Part shown: in pieces, positions 12,687 through 23,372 of the stretch
How the letters are laid out: each line of letters opens with the position of its first letter
Position numbering within the stretch: position 1 is the stretch's first letter
Source: Diphasiastrum complanatum
Lineage: Eukaryota > Streptophyta > Lycopodiopsida > Lycopodiales > Lycopodiaceae
Reading direction: 5' to 3'
DNA length: 64,000 nucleotides
Assembly: GCA_029204225.1 (NCBI GenBank)
Contig: CM055110.1
Coordinates: 47,144,921-47,208,920 of the forward strand
Notes under the pieces: generated by a model
Database searches by the model: none
Seen by the model: only the letters and a program-made list of their open reading frames with translations
What the model was told of the DNA's origin: nothing
Translations under genes and position numbers: made by a program

Positions 12687-12917
12687 ATGATTGATGCTGC
12701 CATTGAACTTTCCAATAACCTCATTGCTAAGCTTCTTGCACACCTTGGCGATGTCGGGAACATTCGCGAAATCGAATGCCTTTTAAAAAAGCCCAGCTTC
12801 TCTGCCTTACAGGACAAATACTTTCAAAACAAGATCCTTCAATATAAACAATCCAAGCTCAGTCATATCAGGCAGTGGCAACAAGAAGAGGAAATACTTT
12901 TTGAACAAATGCAATGA
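12687..12917 (+). pseudogene. Unrecognised frame 3 of duplicated element
   Basis: A 76-codon frame begins MIDAAIELSNNLIAKLLAHLG and ends in a Lys/Gln/Glu-rich, probably helical tail (RQWQQEEEILFEQMQ). The same frame is open upstream (FLWLHKPARDVVKAHLVFLY). It lies within the part deleted from copy A. No family recognised. Confidence 0.35.
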
Positions 12918-13136
12918 GGGGCAAAGCAGTGGTGGCAAAGAGGATCTTCCAATTAGAAAGCTGAATTTTTACCGTGATTGATCCATGTGCAGGAGGAAAT
13001 AGAAGGAATATAGTATTGGAGGTTAGTGCAACTGGTAGGCGACGACTAGTGGTTAGAAGAGACAAAGGGAAGATGTTTTTGCATTCACGTTATCACAATA
13101 GATGCTTTGAGAAGATAAATCTTAAATTATTCTGTG

Positions 13137-13480
13137 ACTTTACTTCATATTTTTGGTCATATTGATGAGATCTTTGAGCAAATTGTGTTTGGTTGGACTT
13201 TTTTTTTCCACATTTGAAGCATGAATGATTTAAACCCTTTCAAGTCTTTTGTGATTTCGATATTGATAATATCCCACCGTGTACTTGCTCTAACACAAAA
13301 CGATTTAAAGAGTTTATTTGTGAGAGTTTTGGGCATGTTATTTCCATGGATACTGGAATTATTAGTAACAAATTTTTTAAGAACGACCCGAACAAAGGGC
13401 TTATCACATTCCCTTACGTCAATCCAATATAATGAGGTCGCTATGGAACTTTACAAAGGATGGTTTAAATTGGCTAAAAT
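13137..13480 (+). pseudogene. Unrecognised frame 4: CTC...FGHV segment
   Basis: In one frame the DNA reads IPPCTCSNTKRFKEFICESF, then GHVISMDTGIISNKFF and KGLITFPYVNPI. Copy A (about 10585-10790) encodes the same with two replacements. A Cys-x-Cys pair followed by Gly-His-Val and then Asp...Ile-Ile-x-Asn is a distinctive pattern. I have a weak recollection of similar Cys/GHV segments near reverse transcriptases of some non-LTR or Penelope-like elements, which I could not verify. The 13221-13496 methionine-initiated frame is a shifted shadow. Confidence 0.35.
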
Positions 13481-13505
13481 TTTATTCGTATATTAGAACA
13501 TCATC

Positions 13506-13983
13506 ACATTGGTTACTTGATGAATGTGGAATTCAGATAGCTCACATTTTGATTAAGAATCCAGTTAGAAGAATAGCCATAGAAGCCATTATTTTCCTAA
13601 TGGAAAATATTTTGGAATGATTCTTATATTTCCCGAGTTATGTTGGACATATACTCCGGTATTCTTCAATGATTAAGTATGGTTTGAGATTCTAGAGAAT
13701 TATGATTGACGAATCATAAGAATCTAACTATTTGTGATTGACGGATCATAAATGGAAACTTAATTATTATCAGGGGATATAAGGACTGCATGGGAGCTAG
13801 GACCTATTTATAGTTGGATTGCATGGGGATATTACATGAGTTCATGCACAGGACTATATCCTCTATATATTGGGGTATAGACTCGCCCATCGACATCTAT
13901 GGTTCAGGTTACCAGTTGCTCTCTTTTCCTCTATAGTATTCACATGGCATGGCTTGAGGGCTAGATCCTGAATTGATCTAGGT
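13506..13983. other. No feature assigned
   Basis: Contains two close copies of gattgacg-a/g-atcataa (about 13704 and 13738). Otherwise nothing recognisable. Confidence 0.5.
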
Positions 13984-14700
13984 TTGGATGGGTGGTTTTG
14001 CTCCTACATGTCTCATGTTGTGTTTTCCTATCCTCATCTTAGGGATTTTCCTAGTATTCATTACAATGTCACTATGTTGTCTCTTGTTTGTGAGTCCCAA
14101 GTTCGCCACCTTCTTTCCCATTTCGTTGAGTTCTGCTATTGCTCTTCTTCCTTATTGAACAAAGAGAAGTTGGACCTTCACATTCTTGCTACTGCACTCC
14201 CTCCTAGGTATTGGTATTCGGGTTGTCCCTCACGACACGGTCACTTGTCTTCTTGGGTGTTCCCTTCGGTGTTCACTTGACCTCCTCCAAGCATTTTGAG
14301 TGGTTCTTTTAATCCCTTGTCAGTAAGCTGGCTTCTTGGAACCCTCATTTTTATGCCCTTTGCTTCTAGGGTTTTGGTGGCTAGAAACATCCTCTCTGTC
14401 TATCTGGTCTATTTCTCCTCCATCTTTGTAGCCACTCACTTCGTTCATGAGTCCCTTTCCAAGATCCTTCGTCGATTTCTTTGGGCTGGTAAATGGCCTC
14501 TCTTGCTCTGGTCTATCTATACGACTGCTACGATGGATGGGGGCCTTGGCATTCCGGAGACTACCCTCAAGAACAGGTCCTTGGTGCTTTATCGTCTCTC
14601 TTCTCTCTTGCACCCTCTCAACGTTGGCATTCATTTCTTCTATTGTACTTGGCCTATGACGCTAGTGTTCCACCTCTGCTTCAGCCCCCCTACCTTTTCC
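13984..14700 (+). pseudogene. L1-like LINE reverse transcriptase C-terminal relic
   Basis: The frame at 13984-14280 reads HYNVTMLSLVCESQVRHLL and FCYCSSSLLNKEKLDLHI, matching the region after the catalytic YADD box of plant L1 reverse transcriptases (YADDT-x-LF ... SGL-x-x-N-x-x-KS). YADD is degraded to YNVT. After a TGA at 14278, the next frame continues with ASRVLVARNILSVYLVY and SLSKILRRFLWAGKWP, then GGLGIPETTLKNRSLVLYRL, the usual post-RT landmarks (FLWxG, GGLGI-x-x-x-x-x-x-N). The endonuclease, the first RT motifs and the 3' end are absent. The 327-codon frame continues to 15279 only by running through a CT microsatellite. Confidence 0.8.
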
Positions 14701-14979
14701 AACCTCCTCTTCTTTGCCTGCACCTTTCGCCTTAAAGGATCTTTTGTTCTCAAGAACCTTGCTCTCATTTTCCTCGATTATTGCTCTCTCTTGTCCTGGT
14801 TTAAGAAGCCTCTGTTCAGTCTTCTGATGAACCCATCTAGACCTCCTCCCTTTTCCTCCTCGTGCGTCCCCCCTCTTCTCCACTCACCCGCACTCTCTCA
14901 TTCTCTTTGGCCTCTGAAGGGCTCACCACCCTTCATCAACTTGTTCATATTTCTCCATGTTAGATTCTTGCCTCTTATG

Positions 14980-14981
<2 letters not shown>

Positions 14982-15042
<61 letters not shown>
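14982..15042. repeat. (CT)n microsatellite
   Basis: A pure CT run of about 61 bases just 3' of the LINE relic. It artificially lengthens reading frames on both strands. Confidence 0.98.
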
Positions 15043-15045
<3 letters not shown>

Positions 15046-15279
15046 GAGCGCTCCCTCCTCTTCGCCTCTTCCTCCGCAATTGGTTTGCACATTTCACCCT
15101 CTCTTCCACTAGACCTTGATGGCTCGGAGCCACCCTTAGACCATGCTCTTTTGAATTACCGTGGCCTGCATCTTCGCCATAATCCCTCCTATACTAATAT
15201 CCTTAAGCTTTGCGAAAAAAAAAAAAATCTAATAGTAAATTGTGTTCTTGTAATCAATCAATTAAATAGTGTTAGATGA

Positions 15280-16942
15280 ATCACCTATGATCTGCAAAGA
15301 TAAGAGCAAGCCTCTAAAAGAGTGAGTCCAAATGCTTAACCTTTCTATAACCTTTGACATTTTCGCTTAGTTGATGGGGGCATGCTTTGTTCTCTGTTGA
15401 AGTAGGCTAAAAAACCTCCAGCATACCTTTTTAACCATACCCTGCAAGCTGATCCACGAAGCGATCGATGGCAGAAGTCTCCCAGGTACAACACTCTGCA
15501 CACCAACTCTAATGGTTCTCTCTTTGATCATCCGTTTTGAACTCACAGACGACAATGTGTTGTTGTACTTGTATTGGGAAGGTTTGTGAATTGGCTTTTG
15601 GTTGTTTTTTTCTCTTGTATTGCAAGGGATGTTTAGTCACAGGAGCAATCTGCAAGTGCTTGATCATCAGCATCACTATGTTCAAAAGTTGAAAGGTTCA
15701 CTACAGGCCTACAGTTAGAACTTATCAAGAGACGAGGGAGCTTAAAATTTAAGAGTATTCTACATAATTGGTATTGGTTTCATCCACGCTCACAGCTACA
15801 TAAAAGGACCAGTTTTCAGATTTGGATATATTTTTAAGACATGCTAGGATGCCTAAGGGTCCTTTCTTCTTGACCTGGAATTGGTACACATACTGGGGAA
15901 ATTCATCATGGAACGTGTCCCCATTACCAAATCCTCACCATGATGATTCTTGGTCACCTTGGATCCTGACCTGTGCTCTGGGATGGGGATCAGAGTCGCA
16001 GGCGACCAGGAATTTCCTAAAATCTGCGATAGCAGGTCACCTTTGCGTGATGACCTATTTTATGTTGCATGATGACCTTCTATAGCATGTCAGTTTGAAA
16101 AAGTTACATTGCTTGTCAATGGGGACAAGTCACCTTTAGATCCAATCCATCTGGAAAAACATTATGCTTACCCAATATAGGTTCATGAAATATTATGGGA
16201 ATGGGCCCTAAGTCGAGGGTAAGTGCCTGGGTGCATATTCTTATCTTAGGAGGGCTGGAAGGTAAAGTGATGATCTGGGATGAGGAAATATAACATGTAT
16301 GCTATAATATTGTGCTCCAAGGTGGGATGCAGAGAATAATATTTGATCTGCTTGACAACAGAAATGGGGTGAAAAGGCACCTCAAAATATGAAGAAATCC
16401 TTACAACTGGAATCAGTAGTAAAAGAGACCTCAGAACGAGAAGTAGTTTCTGAGGCACCGATAACACATGGAAGCTTGAGCAAGAGAGGAATAATGGCAA
16501 GTTTTTGATCTAGTCAATTACAGGCCTGACATGCAGCTTGAGAGCGCAGAGAGTGCCAAGTTTAGAGTGTCTATGAAAGATTTCTTTTGTTGTAGCAATT
16601 TCTTTGATTGCCATTAGAGGTAGATATTTATTTGAGATGATTAGCTGCTGCAGAAAAGATTGGGCCTAGTTGCACGATACGAGAGACCCTGCTAATTCTG
16701 GAATTGAAAGTGGATAAAGTATGAGGGCATGATCATTTGTGATTGTTGGGATTGGACACTCATAGGAGACCCTGATCAACTTGTTTCTATTAGCAGTTAA
16801 GAACATAAGAAGTTGAGCTTGGGGGACTAGGATAGTGACCAAGTGGTAGGGCATATACTCTCTTGGGACCCCGTAGCCCTAATTATTGGCTTTTTAGAAG
16901 GTTTTGTTAACGGCTTCCTGACTAGTATACAGAGAGAGACTT
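15280..16942. other. No feature assigned
   Basis: Mixed-composition sequence. Frames such as 15822-16085 show no family motifs. I see no paired repeats or RNA gene. Confidence 0.5.
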
Positions 16943-17113
16943 GCATGCATTCCTTTTTTCGTTGCTTCTTTTGCTCTCGAGTCCTTGTAGGAGGCTTTAT
17001 TGCATTTCTTTGTAGTGTGAATACTACCCATTTCGCATGCATTCCATACTTCATTGCTTCTTGCTCTTGAGTCCTTGGAGGCTTTATTGCATTTCTTTGT
17101 AGTGAATACTACC
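16943..17113. repeat. Tandem duplication, about 92-bp unit x 2
   Basis: gcatgcattcc at 16943 recurs at 17035, each followed by ttgcttctt..gctct-c/t-gagtccttg and ggctttattgcatttctttg. The second unit has small deletions. Confidence 0.9.
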
Positions 17114-17857
17114 GGCAGTTATCTATATTTATACAACATGCTTAGATGGAGATTTCTATGTGATTGAACATTTCTTGTCTACTTTTGTCTAGATGATGTT
17201 CCATGCTTGAACTTTTAACTTTGTATTGGAGCACCTCCTTGGCACATAGATTGGGTGCCAATACTGCTTGTTTAAGTTTCTTTGGGAAGAAAACCTTTTT
17301 ATTTTTGGCTCTAATTTTCTCTATGGCGATTAGATATTTCTCAATGGATTAATTTTCCATTTTGTTTGGATTGTTGGATTTCTTGTTGTTGGGCACTCAA
17401 GAATGTGTGAATTTTTGTTGTTTTGAAATTTGTGTAGTAGGTGGGGTGCTAGAAATTCATATCCTACTAATTTCTTGTTCATGTTGTCACTTTCTTACTT
17501 TTTCTAGATTTTTATGATCTTTATTGCAACCTCGTTTCCTATTGTACAATGCTTTGATTGCTATTTACGAATCCTGATTTGGATCACTAAATTGGAGTTA
17601 TTGAGATTTTGAATTTTATCAATTTTCACCAATGTCTAACACTTTTTCTTTTTAGCAGTTTATTGTGTTTATTCCCAAAACCTTTTAGATCAGCAATATG
17701 CTTCTAATGCAATCTGCATGTCATCTTTTGGATTTATGGAAGTCGAGTTACCATAAAACCACTTCTTCCACTTTGTTTTGATCAATCTTTTAGCACCTCA
17801 ACTCGTGTACTTTTTTGTGCGCTCTTCAGGTTTTGATTGGCAATATGGTGCTTATAC
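17114..17857. other. No feature assigned
   Basis: AT-rich sequence up to the 5' LTR of the gypsy element. No coding motif seen. Confidence 0.5.
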
Positions 17858-18190
17858 TGTTGGAGGGTTTGCAGATCTCGAGGCAACCCTAACTCTAGTT
17901 AATAAGTGAGAGGGAATTGGCACCCTCCGTGTGTAAGTCCAACCCGTGATCACATAGTTATTTGATTAGGTAGAAGTTAATAAAAGAACTTTAGGCCTTT
18001 TTGCGAGAATTAAATGTCGCAAGGCCTAATAGGCAAGTTAATGAATAAAAGGTTCCCTCAAATTTCAAATTTCAAATAATAAGGGAGGTAGAACTTGGCC
18101 AATAGGATTTGAGGCCAAGGCCCTAAAATCCACTATATATAGTGGTACTTTTCAATTCAAATTGATGTTCATTTCTAATCAAACAGGTGG
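17858..18190 (+). repeat. 5' LTR of gypsy element (3' limit uncertain)
   Basis: It aligns with 28306-28493 through ctcgaggcaaccctaa, gagagggaattggcaccct and gcgagaattaaatgtc up to about 18085. A TATA-like ctatatatag lies at 18132-18141. The end is placed near tttgttggtatc at about 18200, where tggtatc could be a partial Met-tRNA primer site, but this is weak because the 3' LTR is truncated earlier. Confidence 0.7.
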
Positions 18191-18211
18191 AACCTTTGTT
18201 GGTATCTCTGC

Positions 18212-18510
18212 TCAGAATGTCGTGAACAATATATGACAATTGCAGCAGGCAATGGATGAAGCTATTTGTGAAGAAGATTTAGATGATGAGCCGAATGTGT
18301 GAATGTTGTCGTACACAACGTCCACTACTATTGCATCCACTAATATCAATGCGACAGCCGAGTTGATGATGGATGAGTTCGAAAAACTTGGCCAGAAGCA
18401 GCAGTTGTAGTTGAATAAGATGTAGTTACAATTCGATGCGAAGCTGAAAGCGTTGGAAAAACAACATGCTAAGATCGACAAAGCAAGTGAGAAGTGTTAT
18501 CATTTGTAAG
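18212..18510 (+). pseudogene. Gag N-terminal remnant
   Basis: The plus frame reads QLQQAMDEAICEEDLDDEP, then ATAELMMDEFEKLGQKQQL and LQFDAKLKALEKQHAKIDKA, a coiled-coil-like Gln/Glu/Lys-rich segment with interspersed TGA and TAG codons. Position just after the 5' LTR and same sense fit a gag N-terminus. No nucleocapsid motif here. Confidence 0.4.
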
Positions 18511-19840
18511 CATTCAGAAAAATTCCCCTAGTTATTTTGTTCACCATGTAAAAGAAATAAAAAATAGAAACATAAAAATCGAGAGTCAAGGTATATTTTA
18601 AGTTGGAGACCCTTCTTGCAAGATGTTGGCAACTCCAAGGTAGTTACAAAATTAATTTAATCACTTAGGTTCCTAAGGTCCTAAGTTAAATATTTCAGGT
18701 GGGGTCCAAACTCTTGACATGCAAGAGTCTACTTGGGTCCTAACATTTTTAATCTCTCTAGGTGAAATTCCTTGGTCCTTGGGACTCATGCATGGAGAGA
18801 ATGCATGCAAACACCTAGAGGAACTCTACTTGGCTCATCAACCTACTACCATGCAATGTAACCTTGATTCTCAACAAAAATTATAAAAGGGGCTCTCCAC
18901 TCTTCCATCGAGTATCCAAGATAGATCATTTGTGGTGGAGAAATCGATTGGAGAGGGTGGAGACCCCCCCCCCCCTTCCCTACATTCTTGTTCTTGATGT
19001 CTCAATGGTATTGTCTCTTCCACTTATGTTCATTTCATTTAATTCTTTCCATACTTTAAAGTGTTCTTGTTGTTGTCCTGAGTTATAGATCCAATCTGCC
19101 ATTTTCTAGGATCGTAATTCTTAATCATTTGGTGATTGTGTAGATCATTGCACATCTATCCATACACTTTCGAAAGTGTTTTTAATGCATTTTGATGATC
19201 TTGTTGAATCTTTTAGCTTGCTGCCACAGCCACATAGAGATCTGGATCAGATGTCTCCAAACAGCCGATTGTTTCTGATGTTTCTGAAAATCTGTTGGAA
19301 AGGAATGTTTGCCCTTCAATCTGAAAGTTCTGTGATCAAAACCAAAGGTGCCTGCAACTTGGCGAACGTTTCTTGAATGAGGGTAAAAAGTTATCAGCTC
19401 TGATGACAATTTTGTCTCCTTTTGACCAAAATCTGGCAGATTTGACCGATTTTTGTTGTTTTTTCTGATTTCTCAGATCTAGATGGATCTTAAGAATGGT
19501 GATCTGAATAGCTTTTTCTGTTCAATAATCAGATTAGATTTCAAACAAGCAAATCCACTCAAATCAGGCAAAATCACTTCGAAACTAACCCTAAATGCAG
19601 TTTTAACACTATTCATGCCACGACAAAATGCCTAATGCAAGCTAATCATCCAACAAACATGCTGTAAACAAAAAAGCTTAATTGTTCTTGCATGTCAATG
19701 CATGTTAATTGCATGTGGTCTTTTAAGCCTCAAGGCAACTTGTGGGCTTATTAGATCCAAGATCCTCAAGCTTCCGCTAAACTTTGGTGTCTAGAATTGT
19801 GTTTTTACATGCTCTAGGCTACCCGGATTTGCAACAAGAA
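18511..19840. other. Unassigned segment between gag pieces
   Basis: About 1.3 kb separates the gag coiled-coil remnant from the zinc-knuckle part. It has a TATA-like ttataaaagg (18881) and a 12-C run (about 18966), and no coding motif. It could be a degraded solo LTR or another insertion, but I find no terminal repeat to prove it. Confidence 0.4.
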
Positions 19841-20410
19841 GATGGTCAAATTGTTTCCTAGCAGAGAAAACGTTTGGTGTGCGATCTGTGCTGGTAATCA
19901 TACCATGAATGAGTGTCTAACAATGAAGAGATGGATGACCGTCATTTGTCCAATTCTACTAGACATGAGACGGCTTTTTGTTCATTAATCCTCAAATTAC
20001 CCAACAAAGATATTCTAAGTATGGTTATCAAGGAAGTCCCAGATGGTAAAGTTCACGGTCTTGGTTTCCCAGAACCACTAGCTTTACCTGCTCTTCCAGT
20101 ACAACAACCACCACATGCGACATGATGGAGCCAGAAGCCTTCAAGTAGCCACGAGCATTGGAATGTAAGTTGGACCACCAGAGCAATATGCCATATGTGT
20201 TGTTGTTGCTTTGGTTGTGGGGAGAATTATAGAATTGCAGAATGTCCAAATAAAGGGAAATTCACTCCCTTCTGTCGTGAATGTGGATATGGACATTGCT
20301 ACAAAGATTGTCCAGCTAGACCGAAGCCACAGCCTGGAACTACTCCATTGAATATGATTACGATGAATCCAAGAATGATAGTTCATCCTGTACCACAGAA
20401 AATTTGTTGA
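19841..20410 (+). pseudogene. Gag zinc-knuckle region
   Basis: Three zinc-knuckle-like clusters occur in shifting frames: WCAICAGNHTMNEC (about 19881), CCFGCGENYRIAEC (about 20200) and FCRECGYGHCYKDC (about 20266). Retroelement nucleocapsids use C-x2-C-x4-H-x4-C. Here spacing is slightly irregular and the second has Tyr in place of His. Frame changes and stops make it non-functional. A Pro-rich tail follows. Confidence 0.65.
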
Positions 20411-20829
20411 ACCATCTGCAGCAGTTTTGGTGTTCATAAGAGCTCAGAAGCAGAAACAAGTTGCTGTAGAACTAGGACCTACAAAATCTGTTCTAGTCAG
20501 TGATTTACCAACCGTATCTGGGGTGTATCCGAATCTCAATTCTGAAAGAAGAAATACCACAATATGAGGCAGTGGATCAAGGACTTACACGAGGAAGAAG
20601 CCTTGAAAACTGCCAAAGCTGCAACCGAAGTTCATTCTGTACTCGAGCCACCTGCTTCGATACCTGATTCTTTGCATAGATCACATCAAAGGATCGACGT
20701 CAATACAAGATTGCATTACCGTGAAGAGCCATTTAAGATGACTGAACCAGAGGCGCCACAAACAGAGCTAATTGTGAATATTCTGTCTAGTAAGATGGAC
20801 ATTACACTTGGAGAATTTTTAAAGTTGGT

Positions 20830-21200
20830 GTGCCTCAAGCTAAGGAGGTATTAGCTGAAAGATTGACCAAGACTGAAGCCAAAGTACAGCGGGAACAACT
20901 ATATTGTGCCGGTTTTGATGAATCAAATGATGTACTGAATATAGGGACCGCTTGGGAAAGTGAACAAAGGAATATCACCTTGCCGATTCAATACAGACAT
21001 TTTGATCAAGAGGTAGCAGTGATAGATGGAGGGTCTGGAGTCAATCTCATTTCTACGAAATTGTAGGCGAAGTGGGGTCTTACAAAGGTAAAACCTACAA
21101 ATTTTGCAATAAAGTTGGGAGACCAATCTACTCTTCGTCTTAAGGGGATGGTTGAGGTTATACCAGTTAAGATTGCTGGTGTTTAGTTTGTCATTCCTTT
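20830..21200 (+). pseudogene. Retroelement aspartic protease remnant
   Basis: The frame reads EQLYCAGFDESNDVLNIG and then HFDQEVAVIDGGSGVNLIST, where IDGGSGVNLIS matches the D-x-G-S/A catalytic box of retropepsins (usual form DSGSxxNLIS). It stops at a TAG (21064). The same frame continues with ILWRRPWLRVAQVIHNWGTG (21208 onward), matching the plant gypsy segment ILGRPWLR after the protease. Confidence 0.7.
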
Positions 21201-22402
21201 TGTAGTAATGGACTTGCCAGAAGCACCATCAATATACCGAATTTTATGGAGACGCCCTTGGTTACGAGTTGCACAAGTAATTCATAATTGGGGTACTGGA
21301 AAAATTACATTTGAAAGTCGAGAACAAGCAGTCGAAGTTGATCCATTAACTTGGACGATCAAGCCCGCTATCCATAAGGAAGATGATGACTCTTTCACGA
21401 CGGATCACACTTGCGACCAAGCAGATAAGGCTTTGGGAGTTCATTATGACTCTCAAACCGATAATGTTAATTGGAATCAAGCACTTGCAACTGTGGATTG
21501 CACTGAAGGTTACATGTGTTGACGAGATGACATATCTGAAATAAGCGACAACCTGTTGGAAGGTTGTACCCTTGATACGCCAATCACATTTCCACCAGTT
21601 AATATGATGAACGTAGCATGGATTTCAGCCGATCCAATTCTTGATCCAATCGAAGATGCGTTATCCTATGATGAGACTGCGGAATTTACAGATGAACAAA
21701 TCCTAAGTCATATGGATCCTACAAGATTTGGAGTTAGGCATATTCGTGATGATCCACCAATGAAGCCCCCAAAAGTCGTTATTATGAAAGAAGGGAAGAT
21801 TGCAGAACCGATGACCAAGAAGAAAGCTAAGCAGCACTATAATACGGTTCTGAGATGGAAAAGCCCACCAAACGAGGCGGTTTCAACAGTTGATCCTCGA
21901 ATCAATGACCATGTCAAAGTACCACCTTTATTGGATAAAGGAAAAGGTAAGGTTGAAGATGATTCTTCTAGTCATAATTCTCGAAAGTCATCGCCATCTC
22001 AAAGGTATCACCTTCTCAGAGGACATCACCCAAGAAATCTAAACGCAGATCAAAGGTTAACCCCTTTGAGCAAGAGAAAGAGGATGAAGTTCAACATGAC
22101 ATGCCAGATCATTTCAAAAGTTATACTTTGGACGATGTTGTGATTATGTTGCCAAAAGCTCATCGAGAACTTGAAGATCAAGTGCCAGAAACTCAGGAAC
22201 TTTACGATGGACTCAACCTATGAATCTAGCTAAACCAGGAGAAGATGAGAAAATAGTGCAAGTTGGAGTGCAACTTTCAACAGAACAGTTCGATGCCTTG
22301 AGGAAGTTGTTAATCAAGTACCATGATTGCTTTGCTTGGTCTTTAAAGACTTAAAGGGTATTCCAACTTCTGTGGTCGAGCATACGATTCCGTTGGTACC
22401 TG
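21201..22402 (+). pseudogene. Protease-RT linker, RT missing
   Basis: Two open stretches (21208-21522 and 21556-22143) encode the acidic linker between protease and RT. After frame changes, EHTIPLVPDA (about 22378-22407) corresponds to the H-x-I segment just before RT. The sequence then passes directly into RNase H (LQDASKYAIG), so fingers, palm and thumb of RT, including the YxDD box, are gone. Confidence 0.65.
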
Positions 22403-22790
22403 ATGCGGTTCCAAATTTTACAAGATGCTTCCAAATATGCTATTGGATTTGTGCTTACTCAACCAGAAGAATTTAAAAAAGATTTCCCTATTCGTTTTGC
22501 CAGCCGACAAATGAATGACGCTGAAAAAAATTATTCTACCACTGAACGGGAAGCGTTGGCTATGGTTTTTTCCGTGAAAAGTTTTGACATTATTTGATGG
22601 CTACACATTTTACTTTTTACACTGACCATCAACCAGTGCTATATCTAGTAAACAAGACTTGCAATACGGGACACATTGCAAGATGGTTGCTTCTACTATC
22701 TGAATTCGATTTTCGAGTTGTGGTTCAGAAGGGTAAACAAGATTATCTTGCGGATCACGTTTCAAGGATAGAAACAGCTCCAGTAAACAC
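22403..22790 (+). pseudogene. Ty3/gypsy RNase H remnant
   Basis: ILQDASKYAIGFVLTQPEEF carries the first catalytic Asp of RNase H, followed by YSTTEREALAMVFSVKSF with the catalytic Glu. After a TGA near 22596 and a frame change, HFTFYTDHQPVLYL with the third Asp and DYLADHVSRIE end the domain. All three signature blocks survive, but the coding frame is broken. Confidence 0.85.
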
Positions 22791-23372
22791 TGAAGTTGAT
22801 GATGAACTACCAGATGTTGCGCTATTTTATGTTGAAGCAGTACCTGAATGGGTAGCAGATATTGTTGAATATCTAACGTTAGGACAACCTAATCCATCCC
22901 TGTCCAAATTTCAACAAAGGCGGTTAATTCTAAAGGCACAACCTTACCAGTTGATTGTTGGTCTTTTGTATAGGCAAGGACCCGATGATATTCTAAGAAG
23001 ATGCGTTGTGCAACATGAAGTACCTAATCTAGTCTTGTTTTCACATGATGGAATGGGAGGAGGACATTTTTCATTTGATATTACTATTCGAAAAATATTA
23101 CAATCAGGATGCTGGTGGCCTACGCTTCATAAGGATACCGAATAGTATATACAGTCTTGTGATGTTTGTCAACGTACACGATGCCCTGCAAAACAACATT
23201 ATGAACCTTTACATCTGGTTTTGGCACAAGCACCATTTAAGAAATGGGGCCTTGATTATATTGGTCCAATACATCCTGCTGCACGAGGTACTCAAGCTAG
23301 ATATATCATAGTAGTTTAATGGGTCGAGGCAAGAGCAGTTCGTGTTGTTGATGCAAGGTCTACTGTTACAGC
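22791..23372 (+). pseudogene. Integrase N-terminal part
   Basis: The 22594-23145 frame ends with the H2C2 zinc-binding region (FSHDGMGGGHFSFDITIRKI then WWPTLHKDTE), a TAG, and CDVCQRTRCPAKQHY. APFKKWGLDYIGPIHPAA holds the first catalytic Asp. The coding sequence reaches RAVRVVDARSTVTA and then stops matching integrase at about 23372, where an insert begins. Confidence 0.8.

Larger units (their letters stand above)
10992..13505 (+). repeat. Unknown duplicated element, copy B (longer)
   Basis: The longer of two tandem copies, about 2.5 kb. It holds coding-like frames in one direction: 11679-12059, 12127-12468, 12687-12917 and 13150-13480, separated by stops and frame changes. Copy A shows the same frames, so they predate the duplication. 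No LTRs, terminal inverted repeats or A-tail are obvious at the ends. Confidence 0.75.

Noticed and set aside
13221-13496. 91-codon frame starting MNDLNPFKSF
   Set aside because: The neighbouring phase gives the protein conserved between copies A and B, so this one is a shadow.
14700-15279. C-terminal 190 codons of the 327-codon frame as LINE protein
   Set aside because: Motifs stop near 14700, and the rest passes through a CT microsatellite.
16826-16870. tRNA-like start (ccaagtggtagggcata) as a tRNA or SINE
   Set aside because: No convincing B-box, acceptor stem or A-tail follows at the expected distance.
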